Shown: positions 48,681-61,212, counted from the stretch's first letter. The stretch: 64,000 nt of DNA from Gerris lacustris (GCA_951217055.1 OX578283.1:1178001-1242000); one strand, 5' to 3'. Translations and numbers: made by a program. The notes: generated by a model not told the origin, from the sequence alone.

Positions 48681-49104
48681 GAATTTATTAGATAAAAGCA
48701 ATACCGGGCTGACGTTGTCCTGCCTGTGTATAACTATTCACCTCTGTATAATATAAAATCTACATTCGTTGTAGAATAATTAAAAATGTCTACACTATAC
48801 TATACTGATGAGATAAATATATAATGGTATAAATAGATAATGAAATATGCAGGTATATACATTTTTTTTTATTAATAATTCACGTTTATGAACAATATTA
48901 TTCACTATTCCATTCGCTATATAATTCGACTTAAAATAAATTAAACTAATGCTAACTATTATAGCGTAAAGCAAGTAGATAAACAAAATTTTTCGTTTTC
49001 TGATTTTGTGCACAGATGTTCAGAGTTTTTGGAGATCCTACACTGGAGCAAGCAACATAGAGCTGACCATACGGAAAACATGGTTTCCACTTTTTAATTA
49101 AAAA

Positions 49105-49495
49105 GCATTTATTCCCCCTGTTTTTCCATTTATTCCCCTTGTTATATGAAAATATGACAAAATTGTGCCAGTGGCGTAGCTAGGGCATTGACTTTTGACC
49201 GCAAGATCTTTTTGGGGGTCCCTCACCACAAAGCAAAAATAAAAACTAGCTTTCAGCACTGAGGGGCCTCCCTCGACGTTGGTACAAAGATAGTAATTTT
49301 AGTTTTTTTTGTTCTGGATTTGGGGCCACCCCTGGCTCTGGGAGCCCGCCCGCAATGCGGGCCCATAGTTACGCCACTGCAGTGTACGTAACAACAATTA
49401 ATGTACTCTTAAAATGCTTTCCAACGACATGCATCATGAAGTGTATATACAATTTTGACTTTTATAGCCCGTACCCTGTACCCCTGTGTACCAAA
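49105..49495 (-). repeat. Repeat B fragment interrupted by a small MITE
   Basis: TATGAAAATATGACAAAA on the left and GTACGTAACAACAATTAATG on the right are contiguous in other copies. The 49171-49380 element lies between them. Confidence 0.75.
49171..49380. mobile_element. Small MITE with CAGTGGCGTA ends
   Basis: The left end CAGTGGCGTAGCTAGGGC and the right end (reverse complement CAGTGGCGTAACTATGGGC) bound about 210 bp. The interior is GC-richer than the surroundings. hAT-like ends are probable but the target duplication is unclear. Confidence 0.7.
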
Positions 49496-49505
49496 ATTTA
49501 AATTT

Positions 49506-50545
49506 TGAAATCGAATAATCCTTTTCCATGAAAAAATACATATATGTGCCTACTTTCATGGCGATCGGTCAAACGGCGTCGAAGTCTATATATATAAAGC
49601 ACAAACAGACATCCATTTTTATATACTATGTATAGATTTGTACTTTGTAGCCGTAGTACCGACATATTATAGCTCCAAATTAATTTAAATTCCAAATACT
49701 TAAATTCATGCGTAAAGAAATAAAAATAATTTTAACAGATTTAAAAAAGGAGGGGGGGGGATTAAATAAATTTGACAAATTATGGGTTGAAAAAGCATGA
49801 AATCATTTAACTAGCGCAATAGCGAAGTGGCACACATTAGCAGTCTATTGTGCGACCATTCGTAAGAAAAGCAAATAAAACACGGTAAAGTTAAATTAAA
49901 TAAATGTTTAGAAGAGTTTTTAATAACGTTGAAGCTAGCTAAGATAATTTTATAATTTGGTTAGAGTGTAAAAAGTACACACGGGGGTAGAGGTATCAAA
50001 CCTCTTAAATAATAAAAAATCCTTATCACTTATAAATAATAGTTGTTTATTTACATAACAGTGCATAAGATATACAATAGCTTTGTTATTTCATATAATA
50101 TTATCATTTTAATTTCATTTATTTCAAAATTTTTAGTTTGCAATTCATTTTTCAGTTGCTCTAAATAGCATTTTATTAATTGCACATGAGTTATTACTTT
50201 GTTAAATTGCTTAAAAATATCTTTAATTGGTATAATTTTAGATGTTTATCAATATTATTTATTAGGGTATTAATTTATTTATTGTATATGTATGAAGGAC
50301 ATGCATTTTTCTTTTAAAATTTGTTAGTTAATTTACATAAGAACTTTATGTTCCATGCACAAATTATGTGTCTACTAATTTTATTTATAATTTCATCTCT
50401 ATTAAAAATGTGGTCGGTCTTAATCCACCTCCAGTCAGTCGGCTACAAAGCCATGACGTAACATAATTGTACAACAATTGTATATTATATTAGTTATATG
50501 TTCTTATTTAAAAACAAAAACATGATTTACCACTAATAAAAAAAA
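49506..50545. other. AT-rich spacer, nothing recognised
   Basis: A poly-G run lies at 49753-49760. No frame or repeat family was identified. Confidence 0.45.
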
Positions 50546-50880
50546 TTTGTGTGAGGCTCTCACGCATTAGAAGTGAAACTTAAGTTCTAGAATCCATTAC
50601 TCTCTTTAATTTTTTGACGAATTTATTATTACAGGATTAAGAAATGGTTATGGGAAATTTAATTGAAAAATAAATATTGCTAAGTTAAGGCAACCACATT
50701 TATTCCAATAAAAATAAATGTTTGTTTTGATTTGCCGGTCTTTAAATAGATATAATACAATTAATCAGTAAAAATGTTACACTTAGACGAGTCTCGAATC
50801 GCAAACTTCGTTACACGATTTCACTATATGAAAAAATTTACTCTACCGCCGCCAAAGAAGTTTCACTTCAAAAATCTGTT
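50546..50880 (+). repeat. Repeat I, copy 2 (more complete)
   Basis: It starts GTGTGAGGCTCTCACGCATT and ends near CCGCCAAAGAAGTTTCACTT. It joins sequences that are separated by 470 bp in copy 1. Confidence 0.8.
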
Positions 50881-50957
50881 CATTAAATCGAACATTACTT
50901 TCCCCTACATTGATACTGTACTTCAATCACATTAAATCGCTTTTAATTTATTTATTT

Positions 50958-51420
50958 TGCTTCCGAGCTTACCGAAGGTAGCGGAAGCTATGAGATCGTT
51001 CTGAAGAACGAAAATATTTTATATCTCCGATTTAAAAAATTCCAAGACAGAAATCCGTTTCAGACCATCAGGGAATATTTTTGGTTCCGTGTCTGACGCT
51101 GAATTTTTTTGAACCAACATATCTTAAATCCGATTTAAATGAAATTGGTATGGTAGTCCATAATTAGCTCATTGTTGGTCCCATAAAAGTTTCAACCATC
51201 TATACGCTCATTTGTTTCTCTTCCACATGCCTATACAAACATACATTTATTTACACCTACAGCTTCTGAAGTACTTATCTGATTTGTATGAAACTTTTAT
51301 GGTTTATCGAAAGTAACCAGCATATAGATTAAAATGAACCGTCTGAGAACTTTAACTTTTGCCAAATTGATACTTTAATTCAAGTAAAAAATAAAAACAT
51401 TGTTGACAGATTAATAAAAA
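50958..51420 (+). repeat. Element H, left-end copy
   Basis: It starts TTGCTTCCGAGCTTACCGAA and follows 41870-42250 closely, then ends without the right terminus. Confidence 0.75.
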
Positions 51421-51795
51421 CGGTCCGAGACAACTTAGACAAACTTTCTCATATACGTGTTTTCCATTTATTAGTTTTCGTAGGTAAATTTAATTTTTAT
51501 GTACCATTTTATCAAAATACATATTTAATAATAAAAATTCTCCTCAGTGGGGAATCCAACCCGGCCTCTCTCCATCCGCGTTTTAAACTATTTTCTCAGG
51601 AAATAAATTTTTCCAGGGAAAAAGGCTTTTTTTTAATCAAAATCGACGGAACCGTTTTCAAGAAATATAAATATTATTTTTTTTTTTACTTTTTTCAGAG
51701 TTTTTGAAGACTAAAACCCTTAATTTGGAGCTAGCTTGGATTTCGCGTCGGGGTATGATTTTTCTGAACATGTACGTAAAAGTAAAAATCTTGAG
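51421..51795 (+). repeat. Repeat D, truncated copy
   Basis: It begins GTCCGAGACAACTTAGACAA and reaches CGGGGTATGATTTTTCTGAA, lacking the right end. Confidence 0.75.
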
Positions 51796-52660
51796 GCAGG
51801 TCTGGTTGTTTCCGAGTTATTGTGTGATTTCGTATCGTTGTCAGAACCTAGATGATCGAGAAACAAGTAAATCGAACAACGTAACTAGAGAACAGATCAA
51901 GGGGAGAACCGGCAAAGGAAACAGCCGACAGGAATTCTTAATATAGTTGTGATTGCGCTAAAAAACATAAAACAGAGTAATAACTGCATGTCAACAACGG
52001 AAAAAATTAAAATTCATATTTATATCTTCTCAAGCGTTAACTCGTTTACAAAATGTACGTTTATTTTTTTTAATGGCATTGCTTGTCTCGGTGGGTTTAT
52101 TTCACACGATTATCTGTACAGCAGTCTGCACGGCAGTGCTCGTTCCGTGGCCGCTCCACTCGAGTCGTTTTATCTACTTAACAACTCTAATAGATTCAAA
52201 AAACTGCTCAGTTCGGTCACGCGCCCACCTTCACAACCCATTACATAAACAATGGCCGTCAATTATGATCAATTCTCCTCTAAACAAACAATAAGATGTA
52301 AACAAGCCTGCAATGTCAACACTTTGCTGTCATTTACAATGTCTGACACGCTCCAGTTACTCGGCCACCATGTAATGGCTAATAGTACTCACCGGACTTC
52401 AACAATAACATGTCATAAATTACCCATGGGCACCCAATTTTCAGCATTAATATCCATGGTTTATTTATTTATGGGAATAAAACACTGTAGTGACTACTTA
52501 CTGCCTGGTAATTGCCACCTAATTGCCTAATTGCCTAGTTTACTGCAACTCATTGACAATGCCAACTCACCCGCTAACCTACTTGTAGACACTAGTGCCT
52601 TGCAAACAACCATCGTCACTAAACCTATTATAGTCTATAATTTTAATTATAATTGTATAT
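51796..52660. other. Non-repetitive region without an assignable gene
   Basis: The composition is closer to unique sequence, and plus-strand frames of 92-99 codons occur at 51949-52530. None shows a domain, splice context or codon pattern that I can support. It could hold an untranslated exon. Confidence 0.35.
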
Positions 52661-52661
52661 A

Positions 52662-53110
52662 CAGGCTGACCCGCGATAAAATGTCATAAAGAAACTGGCG
52701 GATTCTATGGGTCGAATGCAACAAAAAATGTCGAGTAAGCATATGTCCATATCTCAATAGTTCTCGAGATATTGATTTTTTTTTTTTTAAAGTACTTCAC
52801 GAAAATTTTCAAAAAATGCCTAATATCTCAGAAACTAAATGAGATAGAGAAATTGGGCTAAAGAGCAATTTTAAAGAGCATAAAATATCCTTTTGGAATC
52901 ATTCATTTATTTCCAAATTATCAACTGCTAAGAATCTTTTAAGTTCTGTTACAATTGAAAATTTGGATTTTTTAAAATTTGACCACGATTTTCCTGAGCT
53001 TATTACTCTTAATTGAGGGATGTTAGAAGTGTGGCGTTTTCTGGAAAACTTCTGCTTTTCATAAGCTTTCAAATGGTATAATTAAAGTTTAAGATTAACG
53101 GATTAGTTTT
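52662..53110 (+). repeat. Dispersed repeat E, copy 2
   Basis: It starts ACAGGCTGACCCGCGATAAA and parallels copy 1 at 8924 through to GAAAACTTCTGCTTTTCATA. Confidence 0.75.
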
Positions 53111-53745
53111 TGAATTATGGTGAATTGAATGTTTCTGGACGGGAAATTTTTTTGACAGGATCATAACCAATTTTAGTACAAATGTAAAAAGGTTTCCCCG
53201 AACGAAACCACAACCCAAATTTGACGCTGAAAAAAAAAGTTCTTATAAAAATTGACCCGGAACAGTTTCTTTTTCTAGATATTCGCAAAAAAAAAAAAAA
53301 AATTAATAAACACCATTTTTGGACGTTTATCCTTATAATTCTCAAATACTACGCTTTTTACCGGAATACTCCTTGAAGTAAATCTTGCAGAGAGTCGAAT
53401 CACACCAATTTTTTGCTCTCTACAACATAATCTTTTAAAATTGAGCGTTGATGGAGATCACCTTAATAGATCCAAAATCCAATTGATTACTCTGTCTGGG
53501 GTTGGTTAGAACAAAGAGTGCACGAGTGTACGTGGGAGGCAAAATAAAGGACGTTGATGAACTTCGAAAGAGGATTCTTCGTGCCTGGGATGATTTGCGT
53601 CAATCAACTAATGCTGGGGCCATACATAATCACCGTTTAATCTAACAAATTCCTCCAAACGGGAAATCTATTTTTTTCAATCTGTTGACGAAATATTTAC
53701 GTTTTGTTTTTTAATCCCTGACCGCACTTCTCCATCAGTCGAAAG
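53111..53745. other. Degenerate sequence, nothing firm
   Basis: AT-rich, with a poly-A run at 53287-53301. No supported feature. Confidence 0.4.
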
Positions 53746-53789
53746 GTTTTGACCTTTAAGGACCAAAAGGACCTTTTATGGACCAAACC

Positions 53790-53880
53790 ATCAGACTTTT
53801 GGCTTTTTCCCAAGTTGATGGAACACCTTAAAGGTCAAAACTTTTCGACAGATGATGAAGTGCGGTCACGGATTAAAAAA
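53790..53880 (+). pseudogene. Short mariner transposase fragment
   Basis: The frame reads SDFWLFPKLMEHLKGQNF, then STDDEVRSRIKKSV, resembling the segment after the third catalytic acid in mariner transposases (CDFHLFPxLKxxLxGxxFxSDEEV). Only about 30 residues remain. It joins directly to repeat D. Confidence 0.5.
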
Positions 53881-54490
53881 TCGGTCCGAGACAACTCAGA
53901 CAAACTTTCTCATATACGAGTTCATAATTATTTAGCCCAATGTTTTCCATTTATTAGTTTTCGTATGTACATTTAATTATAATTGAACATTTCATCAAAA
54001 TTTATCATAAAAATAACATCTCCTGGGCGGGGTATCGAACCAGGGCTCTCTCCGTACGCGTTTAAAGTTTTTTTTTTCTCAGGAACTAGATTTTTCCCGG
54101 GAAAACGGCTTCTATCGTTAGATTCGTATTTAAATGGGCTGCATTTTAGAATTTTTTAATCAAAATCGTCGTAACCGTTATCGAGAAATAATTTTTTTTC
54201 ACGTTTTCATTAGAGTTTTTGGGGAGTAGCGGCCACAAATTTGGAGCTAAAATTCGTTTCTCGCCTCGGGGTATGATTTTTCTGAAAATGTATGCCAAAT
54301 TTCGTCAAAATCGGCTCAGTAGTTTAGGCTCCAGGCGTCTGCACAGACTGACTACAGACAGACAGACTACAGACAGACGGCAGACGACAGACAGACATTT
54401 TAAAAACCACTTTTATAGACTCAGGGGACCTCAAAACGAAATCGAATTTTCGCGCCATCACAATACTTTCTCTTTATATGAGAAAGTAAA
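53881..54490 (+). mobile_element. Dispersed repeat D, longest copy
   Basis: It has both ends (AAACTTTCTCATATACGAG and CTTTATATGAGAAAGTAAAA) and the internal GACAGACAGACTACAGACAG run. It is a non-autonomous repeat with no coding frame. Confidence 0.75.
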
Positions 54491-55002
54491 AAACAAAACG
54501 TACAATTTTTCGTCAAGAGATTGAAAAAATGGATTTCACATTTGAAGGAGTTTGTTACATTAAACGGTGATTATGTTGAAAAATGATATTTTTCCCTTGA
54601 AATTTAAATAAATTTACTTCACTTTTATGCTAATTATTAATTTTTAATTGCTTCCTGAATTACAAATAAAAATTGGGAGACCTTACTTATCAATCCCCCT
54701 CGTATCCCTCGGATTAAAGAAAGGCCTCTTTAAAAAAATTGGGAAGTTTGATAAAACAAAACACAAAAAAAAAAAAAAAAAGTTGCAAAACAACTATATG
54801 TACTTTGATATTGATAAAAAAAAAATGTGGCCTTGCCATGAGCTTGTAAGCACAAATAAGAATAAATTTATTCTTAGTACTTCTCCGCTCCCACAAAAAA
54901 ACTAATGCTTCGTATAAAATGAAATCAAAATGTGTTTGGAGCTAAATAATGTAAATCTGTAATATATGTATACGAGTATTTGGCATATAAAAAAAATAGT
55001 CT
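54491..55002. other. AT-rich spacer, nothing recognised
   Basis: Poly-A runs only. Confidence 0.45.
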
Positions 55003-55125
55003 GTCAATTAGTGTGGCACATAGCTTCCTCGCTCCTATTTCGTATACTTCAATGATTTTATGCTTTTACAACCTATATTGCTGTTTAATTTATTTAATTA
55101 TCCCCCGTTTTGTTAATCAGTCAAA
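55003..55125. repeat. Repeat J, copy 2
   Basis: It shares GTGTGGCACATAGCTTCCTC and TTTATGCTTTTACAA with 48286-48470. Confidence 0.7.
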
Positions 55126-55127
55126 AT

Positions 55128-55186
55128 GGCTCCAAATGACCTGTAGATATACCCCTTTTTCTATGGCCATCTGAAATTGATACACC

Positions 55187-55282
<96 letters not shown>
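55128..55282. repeat. Mariner-like terminal fragment plus (TA)n
   Basis: CCAAATGACCTGTAGATATA, through CTGAAATTGATACACCCTGT, matches 60755-60820. It is followed by about 95 bp of TA. TACACCCTGTA is a common mariner-type terminus. Confidence 0.75.
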
Positions 55283-55283
<1 letters not shown>

Positions 55284-56185
55284 GGTAATAGTTATAAAAC
55301 ATATAGATTTATTGAGGTTACATAGGATTCTGTATGAGAAATGTGATAGTTGTAAGAATTAAGAGCAGCCAGGCAGTCAGATGGAGTATTGGTCAATTTG
55401 AAGTTGCAAATAGATTCAACTATTTGCCAATTTACAAAGCATTGAGGTGCGAGAGTAGTGAGTACCGGTAGAGTGACCTCCGTACACGTAGCAAGCTTGC
55501 TTTGTGTGTAGCAGGTACCGTCCTTCTCTCCTCCCCATCTGAGGTACCCGGGTACCTTCAGTAATCTTTATAACTTATACAGATAAATATAAAAGGCTTT
55601 TACTTGTGTTTTGTTGCCATATTTAATACGCAGTAATAGGCGTTTACACCTATCTTAATTTAAATTCGAAATAATTGTTCGAACAATCTGGTTCGAAAAA
55701 CACTGACAAAAGTCCCTTACGTAGTTATCTCATATTATACAGAGTGATAATGAATTTAAATTCTGAAACAACTTATTTTAAATCCTTCAAAATGTTACAA
55801 TTAGTGGGGGTTGTATACATTACACGGTGGAAGCGAGGTGTATGTAGGCCAGGCCCGGTCAGTAAGTATGTCGCTTTCAGTTTCAACTTACAAAGTCAAC
55901 GTACAAGAATCAAGTTTATTTTGTAACTCCACGCCGACACTTTACGTAATTCCGACGGTTTGTGTTCACTCCGCTCTCAGGTGTTACTCTTGTACCAACT
56001 TGTCATCCACCCTGGTCTTGCACGTTTCTATCAGGTGACGGGCGTTGTACTCATTCCAAATGGCATTGTTTACATGCCAGCGTGTAAACAATGCTTATAC
56101 AATGCTTTTTTGGGGATAGAAATAATATAAAAAAAATTCTCTCGGGTCTATTAGGATGTATTAGGAGGTGCAGGATGGTAAACTT
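55283..56185. other. Mixed-complexity region, no gene assigned
   Basis: It is locally GC-richer at 55440-55560 and 55800-56060. Frames of 75-83 codons have no identifiable domain. Distal regulatory or untranslated sequence of the ABCG gene is possible but unsupported. Confidence 0.35.
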
Positions 56186-56512
56186 GAATTCGGGGGGGGG
56201 GGGGGGGGGGGGGAGAATATTATTCCTGTTTGACTTGATGCAGCACTTTTGGTAATTTCCTAAATATTTCCGTCGTTCTTCTTCATTGCTGTATTGATTT
56301 TTTCGAGTGCGATTTAAAGAACTTATTAAAGCGATATTAGAAGCGCTATTAGAAATAATATATTATTAAGCACTATATTATTAAGCGCTATCTCAATAAG
56401 CGCTTAATAGAAGCGATCAGATTTATTAATTTATTCTGGGTCCATCCTCGAAGAATAGAAAATCGACTATGGAAATGATATCGGTTTGAAGCTAGGACTG
56501 AAGAAACATGGA

Positions 56513-56719
<207 letters not shown>

Positions 56720-57536
56720 ATACATAAACATATAAAGGATAGAACGCGTTGTTGGATAATACAGATAACAGATCCACCTTCCCAATTTAGATTACGTAAC
56801 TCTATAATAAAGTTTTAAGAAAGAAAAGTTTTTATGATAAATCCCTTACATTTAGACATTTTGGTTGTGTGACTCACCGGCAAGTTAACTTTCATTTCAT
56901 AAATGGGTATTAATTAATTTAATTTTAAAAATAAAACACAATTGTGGGTTTCATTTTTTTTTTTTAAATTAATTAAATTAACTTATTTATATTATATAGA
57001 ATAATTTCTTTTTTGAAATTGGCCTTTTCAGGGTTTTGTTTTTGTATAATAAAATGATAAAAAAAAACCAACTTAAATATGTTTAATGTCATTCACGATA
57101 CGGCTTCTTCAGGCTACAACAGTAACCTAATTTTAACAAATTATTAACAATACAATAATGATGACTTTAAATTTATTAATTTTGACGTGTAATTATGTAT
57201 TTTAAATTTTTTATACAAATTTTATTTAAGAAAATGTTACAAAAATTATTTCTTAAAAATGATCCTGTAATTTCCCTGTCACAGAGTTTTCTTTACCTAG
57301 GGAATGATGAGGAAAAGCCGAAGGAATCAAGGCAACTAAATACCGAAGCGAAGCCGAGTCTACTACTAGTAGTATCTACTATAGTAGGTATCTTAACCCA
57401 CGAGGCGAAGCCAAAGGATTAATGTCAATTAGCTCTCGAGGCGTATTACAACAAGGGAGTAATAATGCATCGAGGCACATACGACATTTAACACCAAAAA
57501 AGCGCTATATAATTATAAGATTTATCAAGTTTTCAA
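56720..57536. other. AT-rich region with a decayed ribozyme-like motif
   Basis: The minus strand at about 57090-57112 reads CCTGAAGAAGCCGTATCGTG then AATG, resembling a degenerate CUGAAGA...GAAAC motif. Degenerate GAGGCGAAGCC units occur at 57330-57450. No gene. Confidence 0.4.
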
Positions 57537-57705
57537 GTTTTAGGTAGTATTCTTACTACGGAAAGATTAAATTTTAATTTAATCAAATTATAATTATCAT
57601 TAGCTACGGGGGACATGCAGAGAAAAATAGACCCCAGCACCGGGACTTGAACCGTGGGCCTCCTATATATCCGTTACAGGTGCTCTTACCAACTGAGCTA
57701 TACAT
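57537..57705 (-). repeat. tRNA-derived SINE, most complete copy
   Basis: The minus strand has the tRNA-like head ending GTTCAAGTCCCGGTGCTGGG, body TCTATTTTTCTCTG, and tail AATTATAATTTGATTAAA through TACTACCTAAAAC, about 170 bp. The D-arm and B box are good; the 5' end of the head is replaced by the inverted partner. Confidence 0.8.
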
Positions 57706-57795
57706 ATAGGAGGCCCGTGGTTCAAGTCCCGGTGCTGGGGTCTATTTTTCTCTGTATGTCTCCCGTAGTTAATGATAATTATAATTTGATTAATA
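57706..57795 (+). repeat. Inverted partial SINE copy, head to head
   Basis: ATAGGAGGCCCGTGGTTCAA, through CTCCCGTAGTTAATGATAAT, repeats the previous feature in the opposite orientation, producing a palindrome centred near 57705. Confidence 0.85.
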
Positions 57796-57867
57796 TAAGA
57801 TTTATTCAACAAAGAAAACATTTGAATTTCTTTATTAAACGAATTTAATACAGAAATAAAATAATTA

Positions 57868-58477
57868 TAGTACATTACGCGTCGAGTGCGGAAAGTAGCA
57901 TTTTGCATGCGAGTGTGGAGTTTGCACCCGAGCGATAGCGAGGGTGGTAAAACCACACGAGCGATAGCGAGGGTGGTAAAACCACACGAGCAATGCAAAA
58001 TGCCGTTTTCGCACGATTTGCGTACCGTTCTTTATCTACGATTGTTAGATTTAAATAATAAATACAGAAACCAATAAACTTGCTGTATGTAAGTTCGTAT
58101 CTCTCTCTTGATAAAGATGGCATTAATATAATTCATTAGTTGTATTTTTTGCCGAATTAATTATTTCTGGAGGATTATTATTCTCCACATTTTCGTCAAA
58201 GTCACTTGATTCACTCATTGTTTTTCACTAAAAACTCGATATAAACAGTTACTTTAATAAAAGAACACCAAATTAGTTTTGTTAAATGTAAACAAATCAC
58301 TAATCGTGCGTAAAGCTGAAGAATTCCTCTTCTTTACCGCACTAGTGTGGTAAAGAAGAGGAATTATTCAGAACTATGAGACGCGCATGCGCAATGAATA
58401 CAAGTACGTAAATAATCACTTTCTACGCATCTAAACAAAGATATAATGTTTATATTTCGTATCAATCGTAGATAAAA
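57868..58477 (-). mobile_element. Element G, copy 2
   Basis: It parallels 17938-18523 at above 95% identity by eye. It has a 30-bp local duplication (CACACGAGCGATAGCGAGGG) and a small insertion that shifts the [14 protein letters not shown] frame after NELY. The 17-bp-arm hairpin is intact at 58322-58365. Confidence 0.8.
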
Positions 58478-59297
58478 ATTATTTAAAACAATTAATAAAG
58501 GCTTTTAAAGTAATAAAAATAAATTGGTTGTACGTGAAATCTCACGTGAAAAGTGTTTCCTTGGTATTGTGAACATGAAATTATTAGTATAAAGGGGAGG
58601 GGGGGGGGGGCGCAAAATGTTGACGTTTTTTGCCAAAAAGCCGTAGATAATTAAACATTTGCCACAAGTGTTATATATTTTTGAAATCTACTCTTCAATA
58701 CCTTGATACGTCACTCAAAATAATACAATATATTAGCAAGAAACATTTTGATGTTTTTTGACAAAATGGCGTGGAAAATTAAACATTTGAATAAACATGA
58801 GTGGCAGACAGACAGACAGACACAGGAACGATGCTATAAGGGTTTCTTTTTTTTTTGGTTTTACCAACGAAACCCTAAAAAGTTTAACGAAAGCTAAACA
58901 AAGGTAAACAAAACATCGTAGAATGACTTCCAATACAGCTGGGAGTTTAAAAGCAGAGTTGCAAACCTGATTTCAACAAATTCACTACATTATTGCCATT
59001 CAATCTCTACATTTTACAAAATAATTAGATTGCCGAACGTGGATTCTAGTCCCGTTTTTACCTTATATCCCTATTTTTAATAAGTTCTCTCACGGCCCCC
59101 TACACGGGGGCATATCGATGACACGGTTTAGATTCGGTTGTGGCGAGATCCTTTGTACAGAGATTTGTCCTCTTATATATTAAAGATTATGTGTAAACTT
59201 CATCCTGCAACATTCCCATATTCGACCATCTCGTCTTGGAAAACAGGATCCGACGCGAACACAAACCGGTAGCAGCAAGCTTCGCCGCACTTGCTAC
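58478..59297. other. AT-rich spacer with repeat fragments
   Basis: ATAAATTGGTTGTACGTGAA, through AACATGAAATTA near 58520-58580, is the inverse of 62600-62660. Poly-G occurs near 58596. No gene. Confidence 0.45.
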
Positions 59298-59426
<129 letters not shown>

Positions 59427-59583
59427 ATAAAAACAAAGAAAATGTTTAAGTTTTGCGATTGTAAGATATTACAAATCCGTCGTGAAGGTTGAGTAATTAA
59501 ATACAATATGGAATTAGGGGTGTTATTATTATGCGTTATTATTATTAGTTACGTATAATAATATGCCAACAGCTTAAAGATAT

Positions 59584-59720
59584 AGGCTAACAATTAATGT
59601 GGCACATAGCTTCGTCGCATCTTATTCCACACATTCTTGTTTATTTAATTTTTCCCACTTTTTTTTTTAAATCGGGCAATTTTTTTTTTGTTTTCTTACA
59701 TAAATAAAAGTTATTTAGTA
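59584..59720. repeat. Repeat J, copy 3
   Basis: AATGTGGCACATAGCTTCGT, through a T-rich tract, matches 48286-48470. Confidence 0.65.
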
Positions 59721-59943
59721 ATATTTAAAGAGCCCAGTCTGTTGAAATTCTGTTGGCTACTTTTTGACAAAGCATCCAAATTTCCTAATAATTGGATAAA
59801 TACTTTTAAATATATTGTTGTTAGTAAAAAAAACTTTAGTGAGCGTGTGGAAGAGTAATTTCCCTGTCACATGAGTCTTCTTTGAAAAAATTTAAGATGT
59901 AATAAAATCTACATTTAGTCATAATAAGTCATATAAAGTTATG

Positions 59944-60431
59944 AAAAGTTGGCGCTTTTAATAAGCTTTAAAACGATACCAAATACTTCACAATATTCCA
60001 ACTCTAAGAGGGCGAACAAACCATCGTTGTAGAAAAAAACATGTCGTGCTTGCAGCTGGAGAAGGGCTAAGAAACGTGACATTATCAGCTGTGGCATCTT
60101 TGACAAAAAGATGCCGAATCTGCATTGTTCAAGGTGGCGGCCATTAAATTGAAATTTTAGTTCTCTAACTAGAAGATCTATTATTGAAAAATATACTTAT
60201 CATGGTATCTCAAGGCAGAAGCTGCTCAAAATGGCCGCCACCTTGAGCAATGCACATTTGACATCTTTTTGTAAAAGATGCCACAGCTGATAATGTCCCG
60301 TTTCTTAGCCCTTCTCCAGCTGCAAGCACGACATGTTTTTTTCTACAACGATGGTTTGTTCGCCCTCTTAGAGTTGGAATATTGTGAAGTATTTGGTATC
60401 GTTTTAAAGCTTATTAAAAGCGCCAACTTTT
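59944..60431. mobile_element. Near-perfect hairpin: 202-bp arms, 84-bp spacer
   Basis: Arms 59944-60145 and 60230-60431 are exact reverse complements except for a handful of positions. They begin AAAAGTTGGCGCTTTTAATA and meet at CAAGGTGGCGGCCATT. No frame. A foldback MITE or a recent inverted duplication. Confidence 0.92.
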
Positions 60432-60830
60432 CCTAACTTTGTACGCATTTCTCCCATTCGGGTCATATTGATAAGTGGGCTCAAAGTTTTTCAGATTTTT
60501 TAAAAAAATCTATTTGTTTGTTTTCAAAGAGCTCTGGGTCACACTAAAAAGGCAACAAGTGAACTAAAACATACACCATATTTTATAGGAAATTTCCTGC
60601 TCTTTCCAACGATTGTTCATTTATTATTCCAAGATTAATATATTTTGAGTTATTTCAGTTTTTTAAGGCAGAGGTCGGTTGTTTTTAACACAGTCTATTT
60701 TCGCTTATAGCTCCTACCCTGTTGAGAATTGGACTATAGCTTATATGAACTTTTTTGCTCCAAATGACCTGTAGATATACCCCTTTTTCTATGGCTATCT
60801 GAAATTGATACACCCTGTACATATATATTA
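60432..60830. repeat. Mariner-like terminal remnant
   Basis: The segment 60755-60820 (CCAAATGACCTGTAGATATA...TACACCCTGTA) is shared with 55128-55187. The rest is AT-rich without a frame. Confidence 0.6.
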
Positions 60831-60975
60831 TATAATATATACAACACACAACATCTCCATATATTTTAAGCACATATTTATTTTTAATGTTCCCTGTTTG
60901 AAATCCAGGGAGGGACTAAAAATAGACTGATTTTAAGAATACTCTATGCTAAATATGTATTTATATATATACGTA

Positions 60976-61212
60976 GGCACTTCTTACTTGATTGTTACTC
61001 CCCTTTAAAAAAAACTATAGTGGAGTAACAATCTAAACACGGTGTACGGAATGTTCTTCTTTAGACTGTTACTCCCCTTATAGTAACAAGAGTGATATTC
61101 CTTAGTCCCTAAGTACATTGAACTAAACTTCTCTTTGACTTAATAGTTATTTAGTCAAAGTCATTTATATTATAAAAAAACAGGGGAGTAACAATTTAAA
61201 GAAGTCCTATTG
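60976..61212. mobile_element. Short TIR element with GTTACTCCCC motifs
   Basis: The left end CACTTCTTACTTGATTGTTA and the right end (reverse complement GACTTCTTTAAATTGTTACT) are inverted, both leading to GTTACTCCCCT. Two further internal copies of GTTACTCC occur in opposite orientations. Confidence 0.65.

Noticed and set aside
52252..52530. A 92-codon plus frame in non-repetitive sequence
   Set aside because: No domain, splice context or neighbouring exon; not better than chance.
57630..57705. Functional tRNA gene
   Set aside because: The head lacks a proper 5' acceptor strand and shares its tail with other dispersed copies, so it is a SINE.
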